The notes under the pieces are model-generated. The model was not told where the DNA came from and did not search any database. It was given only the letters and a program-made list of their open reading frames with translations. DNA of 64,000 nt from Clostridiales bacterium (GTDB lineage: Bacteria; Bacillota; Clostridia; Lachnospirales; Lachnospiraceae). Shown piece after piece: positions 43,995-53,019 of the stretch. The stretch covers positions 29,503 to 93,502 of the forward strand of contig JAJQIK010000059.1 of NCBI GenBank assembly GCA_021199255.1. Reading direction: 5' to 3'. The number at the start of each line of letters is the position of its first letter. The stretch's first letter is position 1. The position numbers and the translations under genes are program-made.

Positions 43995-46900
43995 TTAGAC
44001 GCCCACAAAGTCAAACAGGCTGATCTGATTGGATTCGGGCAGATTGCCAAGCAGCCCTAAATCGCTCATCAGGTCTACAATGGTTTTGGACGCCTTTGTC
44101 CGCTGCCTGAAGTCGTCTTTGCTTAAGAAAGGCCCGTCCTTAGCGGCCTCCACAATGGCGTCCGCCGCCTTTTCACCCAATCCGTCAATACTGTTCAGGG
44201 AGGGCATCAGTTTGCCGTCCACCACCTGAAACAGCCTGGACTGCGCTGTAAAGATATCGATCGGTACAAATTCAAAGCCTCTGGCATACATTTCCTGCAC
44301 CAGCTTCATATCCCGATAGGAATCCTGCTCTTTCTTAGACAGGGTATCGCTTCTGCGCTTATAATCCGCCATTACGTTTTCCAGATGTCTCTGCCCCTGG
44401 CACATCAGTTCATAGGAAAAGCCGGAAGCCCGGATACTGAAAAACGCGGCATAATAGGCAAGCGGATAATTTACCTTGCAGTAGGCAATGCGCCATGCCA
44501 TCATAACATAGGCCGCCGCATGCGCTTTCGGGAACATATACTTGATCTTCTTGCAGGACCAGATATACCATTCCGGAACCCCCGCTCCCAGCATGGTTTC
44601 CTCCCATTCCGGCTTCAAGCCCTTTCCCTTCCGCACGCTTTCCATGATGGTAAAGGAAAGCGCCGGATCAACGCCCATCTGAATCAGATAGATCATAATA
44701 TCATCTCGGCAGCAGATGGCGGTGGAAATGGTCGCCTTGCCCTCTTCGATCAGGGTCTGGGCATTGCCCAGCCACACGTCGGTTCCATGAGCCAGCCCTG
44801 CGATACGCACCAAATCCGTAAAGCATTTCGGTTTGGCGTCTATCACCATCTGCATGGCAAAATCCGTACCAAATTCCGGAATCCCAAGGCAGCCCAGCTT
44901 ACAGCCCCCGATCTGATCCGGCGTAATCCCCAGCGCCTGAGTGGACTGAAACAGGCTCATCACCTGCTTATCGTCCAGCGGAATCGTAACCGGGTCGATG
45001 CCCGTCATATCCTGTAGCATACGGATCATGGTAGGATCATCGTGTCCCAGAATATCCAGCTTCAGCAGATTGTGGTCGATGGAATGATAATCAAAGTGCG
45101 TGGTAATGGTATCCGTGGTCATATCATTGGCCGGATGCTGCACCGGGGTAAAGGAATTAATGTCTTCGCCCACCGGAAGCACCACGATACCGCCCGGATG
45201 CTGCCCCGTACTCCTGCGGACTCCCGTGCACCCCGCCACAATACGGTTAATCTCTGAGATTCGTTTATGCACTCCCCGCTCTTCATAATAATTCTTCACA
45301 TAACCGAAAGCGGTCTTATCCGCCAGCGTTCCAATGGTGCCGGCGCGGAAGGTCTGCCCGTGGCCAAAGATTACCTCCGTATATTTATGGGCTTTACTCT
45401 GGTATTCGCCGGAGAAATTCAGGTCGATATCCGGCTCCTTATCTCCCTTAAAGCCCAGAAAGGTTTCAAAAGGAATATCAAACCCTTCTTTTCTAAGCGG
45501 TTCGCCGCAAACCGGGCAGTTTTTGTCCGGCATATCGCAGCCGGCGCCGCCGCTGTACGCTTTCACCTCTTCTGAATCAAAATCATAATAATGACAGTTC
45601 GGGCACAGATAATGGGGGCTCAGGGAATTTACTTCCGTAATTCCCGCCATGTTCGCCACAAAGGAGCTTCCAACCGATCCTCTTGAGCCTACCAGATATC
45701 CGTCTTCCACAGACTTCCACACCAGCTTCTGCGCGATGATATACATCACCGCAAAGCCGTTGGATATAATGGAGTGTAATTCCCGTTCCAGACGTTCCTC
45801 CACAATCGGCGGCAGCTTCTCGCCGTAAAGCTCATGCGCCCTGTTATAGCAAATATCTGTCAACTGCCTGTCGCTGTCCGCAATCACCGGAGGACACTTA
45901 TCGGGACGCACGGGGGACATGGATTCTATCATATCCGCAATCAGATTGGTGTTGGTAATCACCACCTCCTGCGCCTTATCGCTGCCCAGATATTCAAATT
46001 CCTTCAGCATTTCCTCCGTAGTCCGAAGATAAAGCGGCGCCTGATGATCTGCGTCCGGGAAGCCCTGCCCCGCCATGATAATACGCCTATAAATCTCGTC
46101 CTCCGGATTGAGGAAATGAACGTCGCAGGTAGCCACCACCGGTTTGTGGAATTGCTCTCCCAGCTTTACGATCCTGCGGTTCATCTCCATAATATCTTCC
46201 ATGGACTGAATATTCGGAATCTTATCGGACTCTATCATAAATTGGTTGTTTCCCAGCGGCTGAATCTCCAGATAATCATAGAAACGCACCAGTCTGGCAA
46301 TTTCCTCATCTGCCTTCTGTTCCAGTAACGCCCGATATAATTCTCCGGCCTCACAGGCGCTTCCCAGAATCAGCCCTTCCCGATACTGGTTCAGCAGGCT
46401 CTTGGGAATACGGGGTCGTCTGGCAAAATAGGTCAGGTGGGAGGCGGATACCAGCCGGTACAGATTCATGCGCCCCACATTATTCTTAGCCAGAATAATA
46501 GCGTGATAAGTGGGCAGCTTCTTAATCACAGCCGGACTGGACTTCCCCTTCTCATTGATCTGCCTTAGCGTGGTAATGCCGTCCTTCTCCATCATTCCGA
46601 TCAGCTTCACGAAGATTTCCGCGGTCGCCTCCGCGTCGTCCACGGCGCGATGATGATTTTCCAGCGACACGCCCAGGGTTTTCGCCACAGCGTCCAGCGT
46701 ATGCTTCGCCTGGGCGGGCAGCATGACTCTGGAAATTCCCAGCGTGTCAATATAGGTAAAATCAGATGCAAGCCCCTGTCTGCGGCAGTTTTCCATCAGA
46801 AAGCCCATGTCAAAATGAGCGTTGTGCGCCGCCAGCATACAACCATCGCAAAACCGCAGAAACTGCGGCAATATGGTCTCAATTGTATCCGCGTCTACCA

Positions 46901-48551
46901 CCATTGCGTCCGTTATGCCCGTCAGCTTCTCTATCTCAAAGGGTATGGGAACGTCCGGGTTCACAAAGGCGGAAAACCTGTCTGCAATCTTCCCCTCCGA
47001 CACCTTTACCGCGCCAATCTCTATAATCCGGTTTTCCACCGGAGAAAAGCCCGTGGTCTCCAGATCAAACACCACAAAGTCCTGCTGAAAATCCTGCCCC
47101 TGCTCATTAGTGGCAATCTCCTGTAAATCATCTACCAGATAAGCCTCTACGCCGTAAATCACCTTAAAGAAATCCTGCTTATCGGGCTCCGGGTCACCGG
47201 CTTCCTTACGTCTGGCCTTTTCCGCCTTCCAGAGATCCTCCCACACATGATTTGCGTCCGGGAAGGACTGCACCACGCCGTGATCCGTGATGGCGATAGC
47301 GGGATGTCCCCATTGATAAGCGCGCTTCACAATATCCTTCGCCTCAGATACTCCGTCCATATCGCTCATCTTCGTATGACAGTGAAGCTCTACGCGTTTG
47401 CGGACGCTGTTGTCCATACGGGAGGTAGTAAAGTCAGGAATCTTCTTCACCCCCACAAGAGAACCGATGGTCAGCTCATGGTCAAACTTATCCATCATCG
47501 TCAGTCCTTTGATTTTTACAAAAGCACCCGGCCTCATATGTTCCGTTATTTCCGCCACCTGATCATTGTGGACAAACAGTTTAATGGTCATGGTATCCGT
47601 ATAATCGGTCACATCATAAATCAGAATCGTTCTCTCGTTTTTGATCTCTCTCTGATCCATTTTGAGGATTCTGCCGCGCACCACCACTTCTCCCAGTTCG
47701 CCCAGAATCTCCTCCATGGGCATGGCTTCCTCTTCAAAATCCCTGCCATATAATACGTCAGGATTATCGGAACGCCTCAAGGCGCGCCTGTCCTGCCTGT
47801 CGCTGCCACTTCCCCGGTCGCCCTTCCTGCCCGGCGCAGGAACGGATATCGTTCTGTTGGTATGCAAGCCTCCCGTCCCTTTGCTGACCGTGCCGGAAGC
47901 CCCCCGGCCTTCCCCGCTGTCCGCTTCTCCTGCGGCGTATGCGGAACGGATACTCTCAGAACCGTCGGCTGCGCTGTCCGCCCTTGCGGAAATTTCCGCC
48001 GCCTGCATGGCCAGCCTGCGTTCGTCCTCTTCCCTGCTGTTTCCTTCCGCCCGCTCCTTATAAGCCGTTACAATCTCCACCGGCATATTGCAGCGCTCGC
48101 TATAGATCTTCTCCAGAATCCGAATCAGTTCTTCAGCCTTTCCTTTGCCAAGCACCGTATCCTCTAAGGTCAGCAGCAGCCGGTTTCCCTGAAAAGAAAG
48201 ATCCGCCTTTTTAAACAGATTATATTCTATCGGCGAATACTCCCGCAGCTCCAGCAGGATACTTTCCCGATAGACCGCCATCAGCTTTTCCGGATTGTAT
48301 TGGGCGGACAGCGTGAAATGCTCATAGAACTTGACCGTTATAGATGCGTTGGGGAAAAACTGCCGCTTGATTTCCCTCTCCGCCTTGTAAATATCTTCCT
48401 TTTGAATCAGACGTTCGGAAGCCAGATAAACCCGCAAAAAATCCTTGCGCTTCGTAGCGGTCACCTTCTCCACCGTAACCTGCTCAAACAGATCCTTCAG
48501 GCCCGTATCCAGTTTTAAGGTTGGAAACACATCAAAAAACCGCTTTCCCAT
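43995..48551 (-). CDS. polC: DNA polymerase III alpha subunit, PolC type
   Basis: A 1518-residue replicative polymerase with built-in proofreading. An N-terminal region is followed by a low-complexity, Ser/Gly/Arg-rich insert at about 175-265 and an OB domain. A PHP domain (VELHCHTKMSDMDGV) is interrupted by a DEDD exonuclease (FVVFDLETTGFSP). The polymerase core has PDIDLNFSGEYQ and a Cys4 zinc motif (CPNC...CPVC). The C-terminus ends QISLFDFVGV, a clamp-binding motif. It is somewhat longer than the Bacillus protein because of the insert. ATG 48551 is used; the binding site is weak. Confidence 0.98.
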   Translation of the reverse strand: MGKRFFDVFPTLKLDTGLKDLFEQVTVEKVTATKRKDFLRVYLASERLIQKEDIYKAEREIKRQFFPNASITVKFYEHFTLSAQYNPEKLMAVYRESILLELREYSPIEYNLFKKADLSFQGNRLLLTLEDTVLGKGKAEELIRILEKIYSERCNMPVEIVTAYKERAEGNSREEDERRLAMQAAEISARADSAADGSESIRSAYAAGEADSGEGRGASGTVSKGTGGLHTNRTISVPAPGRKGDRGSGSDRQDRRALRRSDNPDVLYGRDFEEEAMPMEEILGELGEVVVRGRILKMDQREIKNERTILIYDVTDYTDTMTIKLFVHNDQVAEITEHMRPGAFVKIKGLTMMDKFDHELTIGSLVGVKKIPDFTTSRMDNSVRKRVELHCHTKMSDMDGVSEAKDIVKRAYQWGHPAIAITDHGVVQSFPDANHVWEDLWKAEKARRKEAGDPEPDKQDFFKVIYGVEAYLVDDLQEIATNEQGQDFQQDFVVFDLETTGFSPVENRIIEIGAVKVSEGKIADRFSAFVNPDVPIPFEIEKLTGITDAMVVDADTIETILPQFLRFCDGCMLAAHNAHFDMGFLMENCRRQGLASDFTYIDTLGISRVMLPAQAKHTLDAVAKTLGVSLENHHRAVDDAEATAEIFVKLIGMMEKDGITTLRQINEKGKSSPAVIKKLPTYHAIILAKNNVGRMNLYRLVSASHLTYFARRPRIPKSLLNQYREGLILGSACEAGELYRALLEQKADEEIARLVRFYDYLEIQPLGNNQFMIESDKIPNIQSMEDIMEMNRRIVKLGEQFHKPVVATCDVHFLNPEDEIYRRIIMAGQGFPDADHQAPLYLRTTEEMLKEFEYLGSDKAQEVVITNTNLIADMIESMSPVRPDKCPPVIADSDRQLTDICYNRAHELYGEKLPPIVEERLERELHSIISNGFAVMYIIAQKLVWKSVEDGYLVGSRGSVGSSFVANMAGITEVNSLSPHYLCPNCHYYDFDSEEVKAYSGGAGCDMPDKNCPVCGEPLRKEGFDIPFETFLGFKGDKEPDIDLNFSGEYQSKAHKYTEVIFGHGQTFRAGTIGTLADKTAFGYVKNYYEERGVHKRISEINRIVAGCTGVRRSTGQHPGGIVVLPVGEDINSFTPVQHPANDMTTDTITTHFDYHSIDHNLLKLDILGHDDPTMIRMLQDMTGIDPVTIPLDDKQVMSLFQSTQALGITPDQIGGCKLGCLGIPEFGTDFAMQMVIDAKPKCFTDLVRIAGLAHGTDVWLGNAQTLIEEGKATISTAICCRDDIMIYLIQMGVDPALSFTIMESVRKGKGLKPEWEETMLGAGVPEWYIWSCKKIKYMFPKAHAAAYVMMAWRIAYCKVNYPLAYYAAFFSIRASGFSYELMCQGQRHLENVMADYKRRSDTLSKKEQDSYRDMKLVQEMYARGFEFVPIDIFTAQSRLFQVVDGKLMPSLNSIDGLGEKAADAIVEAAKDGPFLSKDDFRQRTKASKTIVDLMSDLGLLGNLPESNQISLFDFVGV

Positions 48552-48608
48552 CAATCATCATGCCTTTCCCGCAGCCCGCCTCATGCTTCCGGCAGGCAAG
48601 CTCTCCCG

Positions 48609-49664
48609 TCACTCGCCCCAGTGCAATAATTCTTCCCGCAGGGTATCTAACAGTTGTTCCTCCGGTACCTTCTTCACAATCTCGCCGCGCTTGATCAACA
48701 ATCCTTCTCCCATACCTCCGGCAATGCCGATATCCGCTTCCTTCGCCTCTCCCGGCCCGTTGACCGCACAGCCCATCACGGCCACCTTGATATCTAAGGG
48801 AATATCCGCCACCATGGCTTCTACCTGATTGGCAAGGCCGATCAGGTCAATGCGAGTTCTGCCGCAGGTAGGGCAGGATACCACCTCGATACCGCCTTTC
48901 CGCAGTCCCAGCGTGCGCAAAATCAGCTTCGCGGATTTAATCTCTTCCACCGGATCGCCTGTTAAAGACACGCGGATCGTATCGCCGATGCCCTGATTCA
49001 GAATAATCCCCAAGCCTACGGCGGATTTAATATTGCCGCTCTGCACCGTACCCGATTCCGTGATGCCCACGTGCAGCGGATACTCTGTTTGCTCCGCCAG
49101 TAACTGATGGGCGCGTACACACATCATCACATCAGAGGATTTGATGCTGATCACCAGATGATCGTACCCCAGATCCTCGATCATCTTCACCTTATCCAAA
49201 GCGCTCTCCACAATGCCTTCCGCGGTCACGCCATGATATTTCTCTACCAGCTCCCGTTCCAGCGAGCCGCTGTTGACGCCCACGCGGATGGGAATATTCC
49301 GCTCTCTGGCAACGCCTACCACTGCCGCCACCTTTTCACGGCTTCCGATATTGCCCGGATTAATACGGATTTTATCGGCTCCGTTCTCCATGGCGGCGAT
49401 GGCCATTTTATAATCAAAATGAATATCCGCCACCAGCGGAATATGAATCTGCTTCTTAATTTGGCCGATCGCCTGCGCCGCCTCCAGGGTGGGAACCGTA
49501 CAGCGGATAATCTCACAGCCCGCCTGTTCCAGCCTGAGAATCTGAGCTACGGTGGCCTCCACGTCCTCTGTCCTGGTATTGGTCATAGACTGGATCAGAA
49601 TAGGATTTCCCCCGCCGATGACTTTCTCTCCAATGGCAACGGTTCTGGTATGATCACGATGCAT
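48609..49664 (-). CDS. ispG: (E)-4-hydroxy-3-methylbut-2-enyl-diphosphate synthase
   Basis: A 351-residue [4Fe-4S] enzyme of the DXP isoprenoid pathway. The TIM barrel has MTNTRTEDVEATVAQI and DIHFDYKMA. The cluster cysteines lie in SCPTCGRTRIDL and MGCAVNGPGEA near the C-terminus. Together with dxr, cdsA and uppS in this cluster it links isoprenoid supply to lipid carrier synthesis. On the minus strand a TATAAT (49731-49736) and the hairpin TTCCTGTG/CACAGGAA (49681-49700) lie in its leader. Confidence 0.97.
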   Translation of the reverse strand: MHRDHTRTVAIGEKVIGGGNPILIQSMTNTRTEDVEATVAQILRLEQAGCEIIRCTVPTLEAAQAIGQIKKQIHIPLVADIHFDYKMAIAAMENGADKIRINPGNIGSREKVAAVVGVARERNIPIRVGVNSGSLERELVEKYHGVTAEGIVESALDKVKMIEDLGYDHLVISIKSSDVMMCVRAHQLLAEQTEYPLHVGITESGTVQSGNIKSAVGLGIILNQGIGDTIRVSLTGDPVEEIKSAKLILRTLGLRKGGIEVVSCPTCGRTRIDLIGLANQVEAMVADIPLDIKVAVMGCAVNGPGEAKEADIGIAGGMGEGLLIKRGEIVKKVPEEQLLDTLREELLHWGE

Positions 49665-49765
49665 AATAACCCTCTTTCCATTCCTGTGTCGGCACAGGAA
49701 CGCTGTCTGTCAAAATTTTATCATGAAATGATTATACATGAAATCCATGAAAAAGTACACTGAAA

Positions 49766-50641
49766 CTACCATAGTCCCCCGGATTTCTTTTCTGTCAAAA
49801 AGACGCTCCTCTCTATATGCCGCAGGAACCGTGGTCTGATCCGAATATCCTTCCATTTGCCGTGTTTTCCGCGCCCCTTTAAGTCTCTCATGACGTCCTC
49901 CGCCACCTGATAACGCTCCTCCGGCTCCTCCTGCATACACCTGCGGAGTATTTTTTCCCAATCGCCCCTTACCAGAGGCGCGTAGCTTACTATGGGAAGC
50001 CCCGCATAAGGCGGATAGGCGGGATCTGCCCCTGTCAGCACATAATACATCACTCTGCCAAAGGCGTACAGATCGCTTCTCTCATCCGCAGTCCGCAGCC
50101 TTCCCGCCTCCGGCCTCTGCTCCGGCGCGGTATAGCCCTGGCTGAACGCCCCTTTTTCCGCTATGCCCCCTGTATAATTTCGGAAAAATGCCGCGCCGAA
50201 ATCCACCAGCCTGAGACTGCCGTCGGGACACACCATGATATTTTCCGGCTTCAAATCCTGATAAATAACAGGTGGTTTTCTTGTATGAAGATACTGTAAA
50301 AGCCCCAGTAATTGTTCCGCCCATCGTTCCGCCTGTTCTTCCGGTACCAGCCCGTTTCTCTGAAGATAACGGCGCAGGCTTATCCCCGGTATATATTCCA
50401 TGACCAGATACCATGCGCCGTCCCACAGCAGATCGTACACCACAGGCAGCATCGGATGCCGGAGCTTTTGCAGGAAACCTGCCTCCCGCAGGAGCTCTTC
50501 TCCCGCCGCTTCCCCCTCTCCCCATACCCGCTTGATAGCCGCCGGTCTTCCCAGCGCCTTATCCCAGGCCAGATACACGCGTCCCTCTCCTCCCTCCCCA
50601 AGCAGATTCCGCAAAGTATACTTTCCAATATTCTTTTTCAC
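49766..50641 (-). CDS. Soluble Hanks-type Ser/Thr protein kinase
   Basis: A 291-residue kinase domain with no membrane segment or PASTA repeats. The glycine loop is GEGGEGRVYLAWD, the ATP lysine is in AAIKRVW, the catalytic loop is YQDLKPENIM and the metal loop LVDFGAAF; APEQ ends the activation segment. The HRD His-Arg are replaced by Tyr-Gln, but Asp, Asn and DFG are intact, so activity is expected. The C-terminal tail of about 35 residues is basic. It follows the PP2C gene by 19 bases, giving a kinase-phosphatase pair. Confidence 0.93.
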   Translation of the reverse strand: MKKNIGKYTLRNLLGEGGEGRVYLAWDKALGRPAAIKRVWGEGEAAGEELLREAGFLQKLRHPMLPVVYDLLWDGAWYLVMEYIPGISLRRYLQRNGLVPEEQAERWAEQLLGLLQYLHTRKPPVIYQDLKPENIMVCPDGSLRLVDFGAAFFRNYTGGIAEKGAFSQGYTAPEQRPEAGRLRTADERSDLYAFGRVMYYVLTGADPAYPPYAGLPIVSYAPLVRGDWEKILRRCMQEEPEERYQVAEDVMRDLKGRGKHGKWKDIRIRPRFLRHIERSVFLTEKKSGGLW

Positions 50642-50660
50642 ACTATCCTCCCTTACTATA

Positions 50661-51497
50661 CTAAGGCAGCGCTTTGATGCAGATTGCAGAAAGATTATCC
50701 TTCCCGCCCCTTTTCATGCAAGTCTCCCCTATTTCCCGCAGCCTGCGCTCCATCTGAGCCTCTTCCCTTAACTGTCCCGGTTCCAGGGCGTCCCCCAGTT
50801 CCCGCTCTCCGATGCCCTGACAGAATCCGTCGCTGCACAGCAAAAATACCTCTTGCGCTTTTACAGTTCCCATGGAATAATCCGGCCTGTAATAACCGAA
50901 GGTTCCCACACACTTCGTCAATCTGTTGCGCCCCGCGATATGATCTCTGGTCATACATTCCACAGCGCTCCTTCTCCCCTCATGGCCGCTCCTTTTCCCT
51001 TTCCTTCCCTGTACATACCGTTCCTTCCGGCTGAGATTGCTCTGCTCTTTCCAGGGGAAAGGAACCCTCTCTTTCCGGCGGCTCTTCTTCCTGCCTGTCC
51101 GATAAATTCTGCTGTCCCCCAGATGCCACAACAAATAAGTATTCTCCCACAGGACGAGCGCAGACATGGTAGTCCCCAGCTCCACCCCCTCCCTTCTCCC
51201 ATACTGCTGTAGCTGTTCCTGGACATAATAGACCATTCTGTCAAGAGATCGGCGGATCACCCAATAGGGCTTCTTTTTCTGCAAAGCCCGGAGCAGAGAT
51301 TCATAAAACCACTCCACCAGTCTCTCTGTCAGATAACCGCTGGCAATCTCTCCCCGCTCCAACCCTCCCATACCGTCGCAGACCGCCGCCATCAGAACTC
51401 TGCCGCGTCTGGTCATCACCTGCTGCACAAACAGGGAATCCTGATTGCAGGAAGCCGCATTGCCCCGATTCCAATAGACTGCCGTAAGATAATGCAT
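50661..51497 (-). CDS. PP2C-family Ser/Thr phosphatase
   Basis: A 278-residue PPM phosphatase. Metal-binding motifs are NQDSLFV at the N-terminus, VCDGMGGLERGE, LLCSDGFCQGI and GGKDNLSAI at the C-terminus. Between residues about 140 and 185 lies a Lys/Arg-rich insert (RKKSRRKERV...) not usual in the family. It probably reverses the adjacent kinase. The start ATG 51497 has AAGGG close upstream. A TATAAT at 51537-51542 could be the -10. Confidence 0.92.
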   Translation of the reverse strand: MHYLTAVYWNRGNAASCNQDSLFVQQVMTRRGRVLMAAVCDGMGGLERGEIASGYLTERLVEWFYESLLRALQKKKPYWVIRRSLDRMVYYVQEQLQQYGRREGVELGTTMSALVLWENTYLLWHLGDSRIYRTGRKKSRRKERVPFPWKEQSNLSRKERYVQGRKGKRSGHEGRRSAVECMTRDHIAGRNRLTKCVGTFGYYRPDYSMGTVKAQEVFLLCSDGFCQGIGERELGDALEPGQLREEAQMERRLREIGETCMKRGGKDNLSAICIKALP

Positions 51498-51570
51498 AAC
51501 CCTTAAAACGCCCCTTTCTGTAACATTTATTATGAAATTATAGTGAAACCTGTTCATCACGCTACCGGCA

Positions 51571-51701
51571 TTGTGCAAATGACATCACCATAAACAGACC
51601 CTTTGGAAACGTCGGCACTTGGCGAGGTCTTTTCGAGCCTAGTACCGTTACGTTGGAAACGGAGCGAAAGCGCGTCTGTGTTGGTGATGCCATTTGTACA
51701 A
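51571..51701. repeat. 131-bp structured intergenic element with 20-bp inverted ends
   Basis: The ends TTGTGCAAATGACATCACCA (51571-51590) and TGGTGATGCCATTTGTACAA (51682-51701) pair at 18 of 20 positions. Inside, ACAGAC/GTCTGT and AACGT/ACGTT enclose CGG/CCG, ACT/AGT and GGC/GCC with tandem G-A mismatches, and there is a GC-GAAA-GC tetraloop. It has no coding frame. The rest of the 391-base gap (51498-51888) has AT-rich sequence and short hairpins (GCGGGAAACCCGC at 51790-51802; GGATTCC/GGAATCC at 51813-51831). Confidence 0.7.
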
Positions 51702-51874
51702 TTTCACAGCCACGAACGGAATTTAATATTACATAACGATTGTTATTTATAAAATTGTTATGAATCATACTTCCAATATCTGGAATACTGCGGGAAACCC
51801 GCGGATATCTGCGGATTCCTGAATGGAATCCGATGAGATCAGTATAGAGCATCAGGCGCTTCCTGGCAAGCCCC

Positions 51875-51901
51875 AAAAAGCCGGTACGTTACCGTACCAG
51901 C
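51875..51901 (-). terminator. Intrinsic terminator of the rseP operon
   Basis: GCTGGTACG / CGTACCGGC with loop GTAA, followed by TTTTT on the minus strand. The left arm includes the last codons of rseP. Confidence 0.85.
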
Positions 51902-52989
51902 TTCATAATATCGTTATACATCACAAATACCATAAACAACATGAGCACCACCAGTCCGACGAAATGCACCATTCCTTCTTTTTCCGGCGGAATGGGCTTG
52001 CCCCTCACCACTTCTATCAGCATAAAGACCAGCCTGCCTCCATCTAATGCCGGAAACGGCAGTAAATTCAGAATCCCCAGATTGACAGACAGCAGAACCA
52101 CAATTTCCAGCATGGTAAGAATCGCAGAAGAAGTCCCGTAATTCTCCTCCGCCTGGTCATAGCTCTCTCCCACAAACTGGGCGATACCAATGGGGCCGGA
52201 CACATCGTCTCTGGACACCTGTCCCCGGAGCATCATACCGAGACTCTTATAGGTTAGCTTAACCCAATACTCCACCTCATAAAATCCATATTGAAAAACC
52301 TGCAGCGGGTTACACTCCAAGTATTCGCCGCCGTTGGTAATCCCCATATAATAACGCTGATCCGTTTCACTGTACTTGGGCGTCACATACGCCACGCCCT
52401 TTTCCCCGTCTCTTTCATAGTGAATTTCTAACGTTTCCCCGTTATTCAGGGAAGAAATCAGCATGACCTCCCTGTAAAAATGAATCCTTTCATGACCGAT
52501 ACGGGTAATCACGTCGCCCTCCTGCAGCCCCGCCTCCAAAGCGGCCGAATCCTCCGTTACCGTGCCTACCGTGGGAAGATCCGCTCCTGTAAAGGCAATC
52601 AGAACCAGCGCAACCAAAAAGGCAAGAATGAAATTAAAGAAGGGACCCGCAAACACTGTGGCAATCCGCGCCCAGACGCCGGCCTCCGTAAAGGTGGTTC
52701 CGGAGCTCCCCATGCCGCCCGCAGCATCTCCTAAGCTGCCCGCCTGTTCTCCGGCGTTTCTGGATTCCATGCCATCCTCTCCATCGAACATACAGGCTCC
52801 GCCTATGGGAAGAAGCTTTAAAGAATACTTCGTCCCGCCCTTCTCATAGGAAAACAAAGTCGGCCCCATTCCCACCGAAAATTCGACGACCCGGATGCCG
52901 TTTCTCCTGCCAATCAGGAAATGTCCGAACTCGTGGGAAATAACCACTACGCCAAAGATAATTAAAAATAAAATAATCGTCCTGATCAA
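51889..52989 (-). CDS. rseP: Site-2 protease RseP (M50 zinc metalloprotease)
   Basis: A 366-residue membrane protease. The zinc motif HEFGH is in the first membrane segment at residues 19-23. A PDZ domain lies at about 160-230, and the second active-site motif NLLPFPALDGGRL comes near residue 305, before the last membrane segments. It cuts substrates within the membrane, for example anti-sigma factors or signal-peptide remnants. A loop at about 75-95 is Gly/Ser-rich. It ends the pyrH-to-rseP run. Confidence 0.96.
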   Translation of the reverse strand: MIRTIILFLIIFGVVVISHEFGHFLIGRRNGIRVVEFSVGMGPTLFSYEKGGTKYSLKLLPIGGACMFDGEDGMESRNAGEQAGSLGDAAGGMGSSGTTFTEAGVWARIATVFAGPFFNFILAFLVALVLIAFTGADLPTVGTVTEDSAALEAGLQEGDVITRIGHERIHFYREVMLISSLNNGETLEIHYERDGEKGVAYVTPKYSETDQRYYMGITNGGEYLECNPLQVFQYGFYEVEYWVKLTYKSLGMMLRGQVSRDDVSGPIGIAQFVGESYDQAEENYGTSSAILTMLEIVVLLSVNLGILNLLPFPALDGGRLVFMLIEVVRGKPIPPEKEGMVHFVGLVVLMLFMVFVMYNDIMKLVR

Positions 52990-53019
52990 AATACTCCTCC
53001 ATGCCGAAGCGGGGCGCGC

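Noticed and set aside
50200-50300. The kinase as an inactive pseudokinase because HRD reads YQD
   Set aside because: Catalytic Asp, Asn, DFG and the ATP lysine are all present; only the His and Arg differ, as in other non-RD kinases.
51560-51710. The structured element as a classical MITE
   Set aside because: No target-site duplication is visible at its ends and no second copy occurs in the window. The mobile origin is left open rather than claimed.
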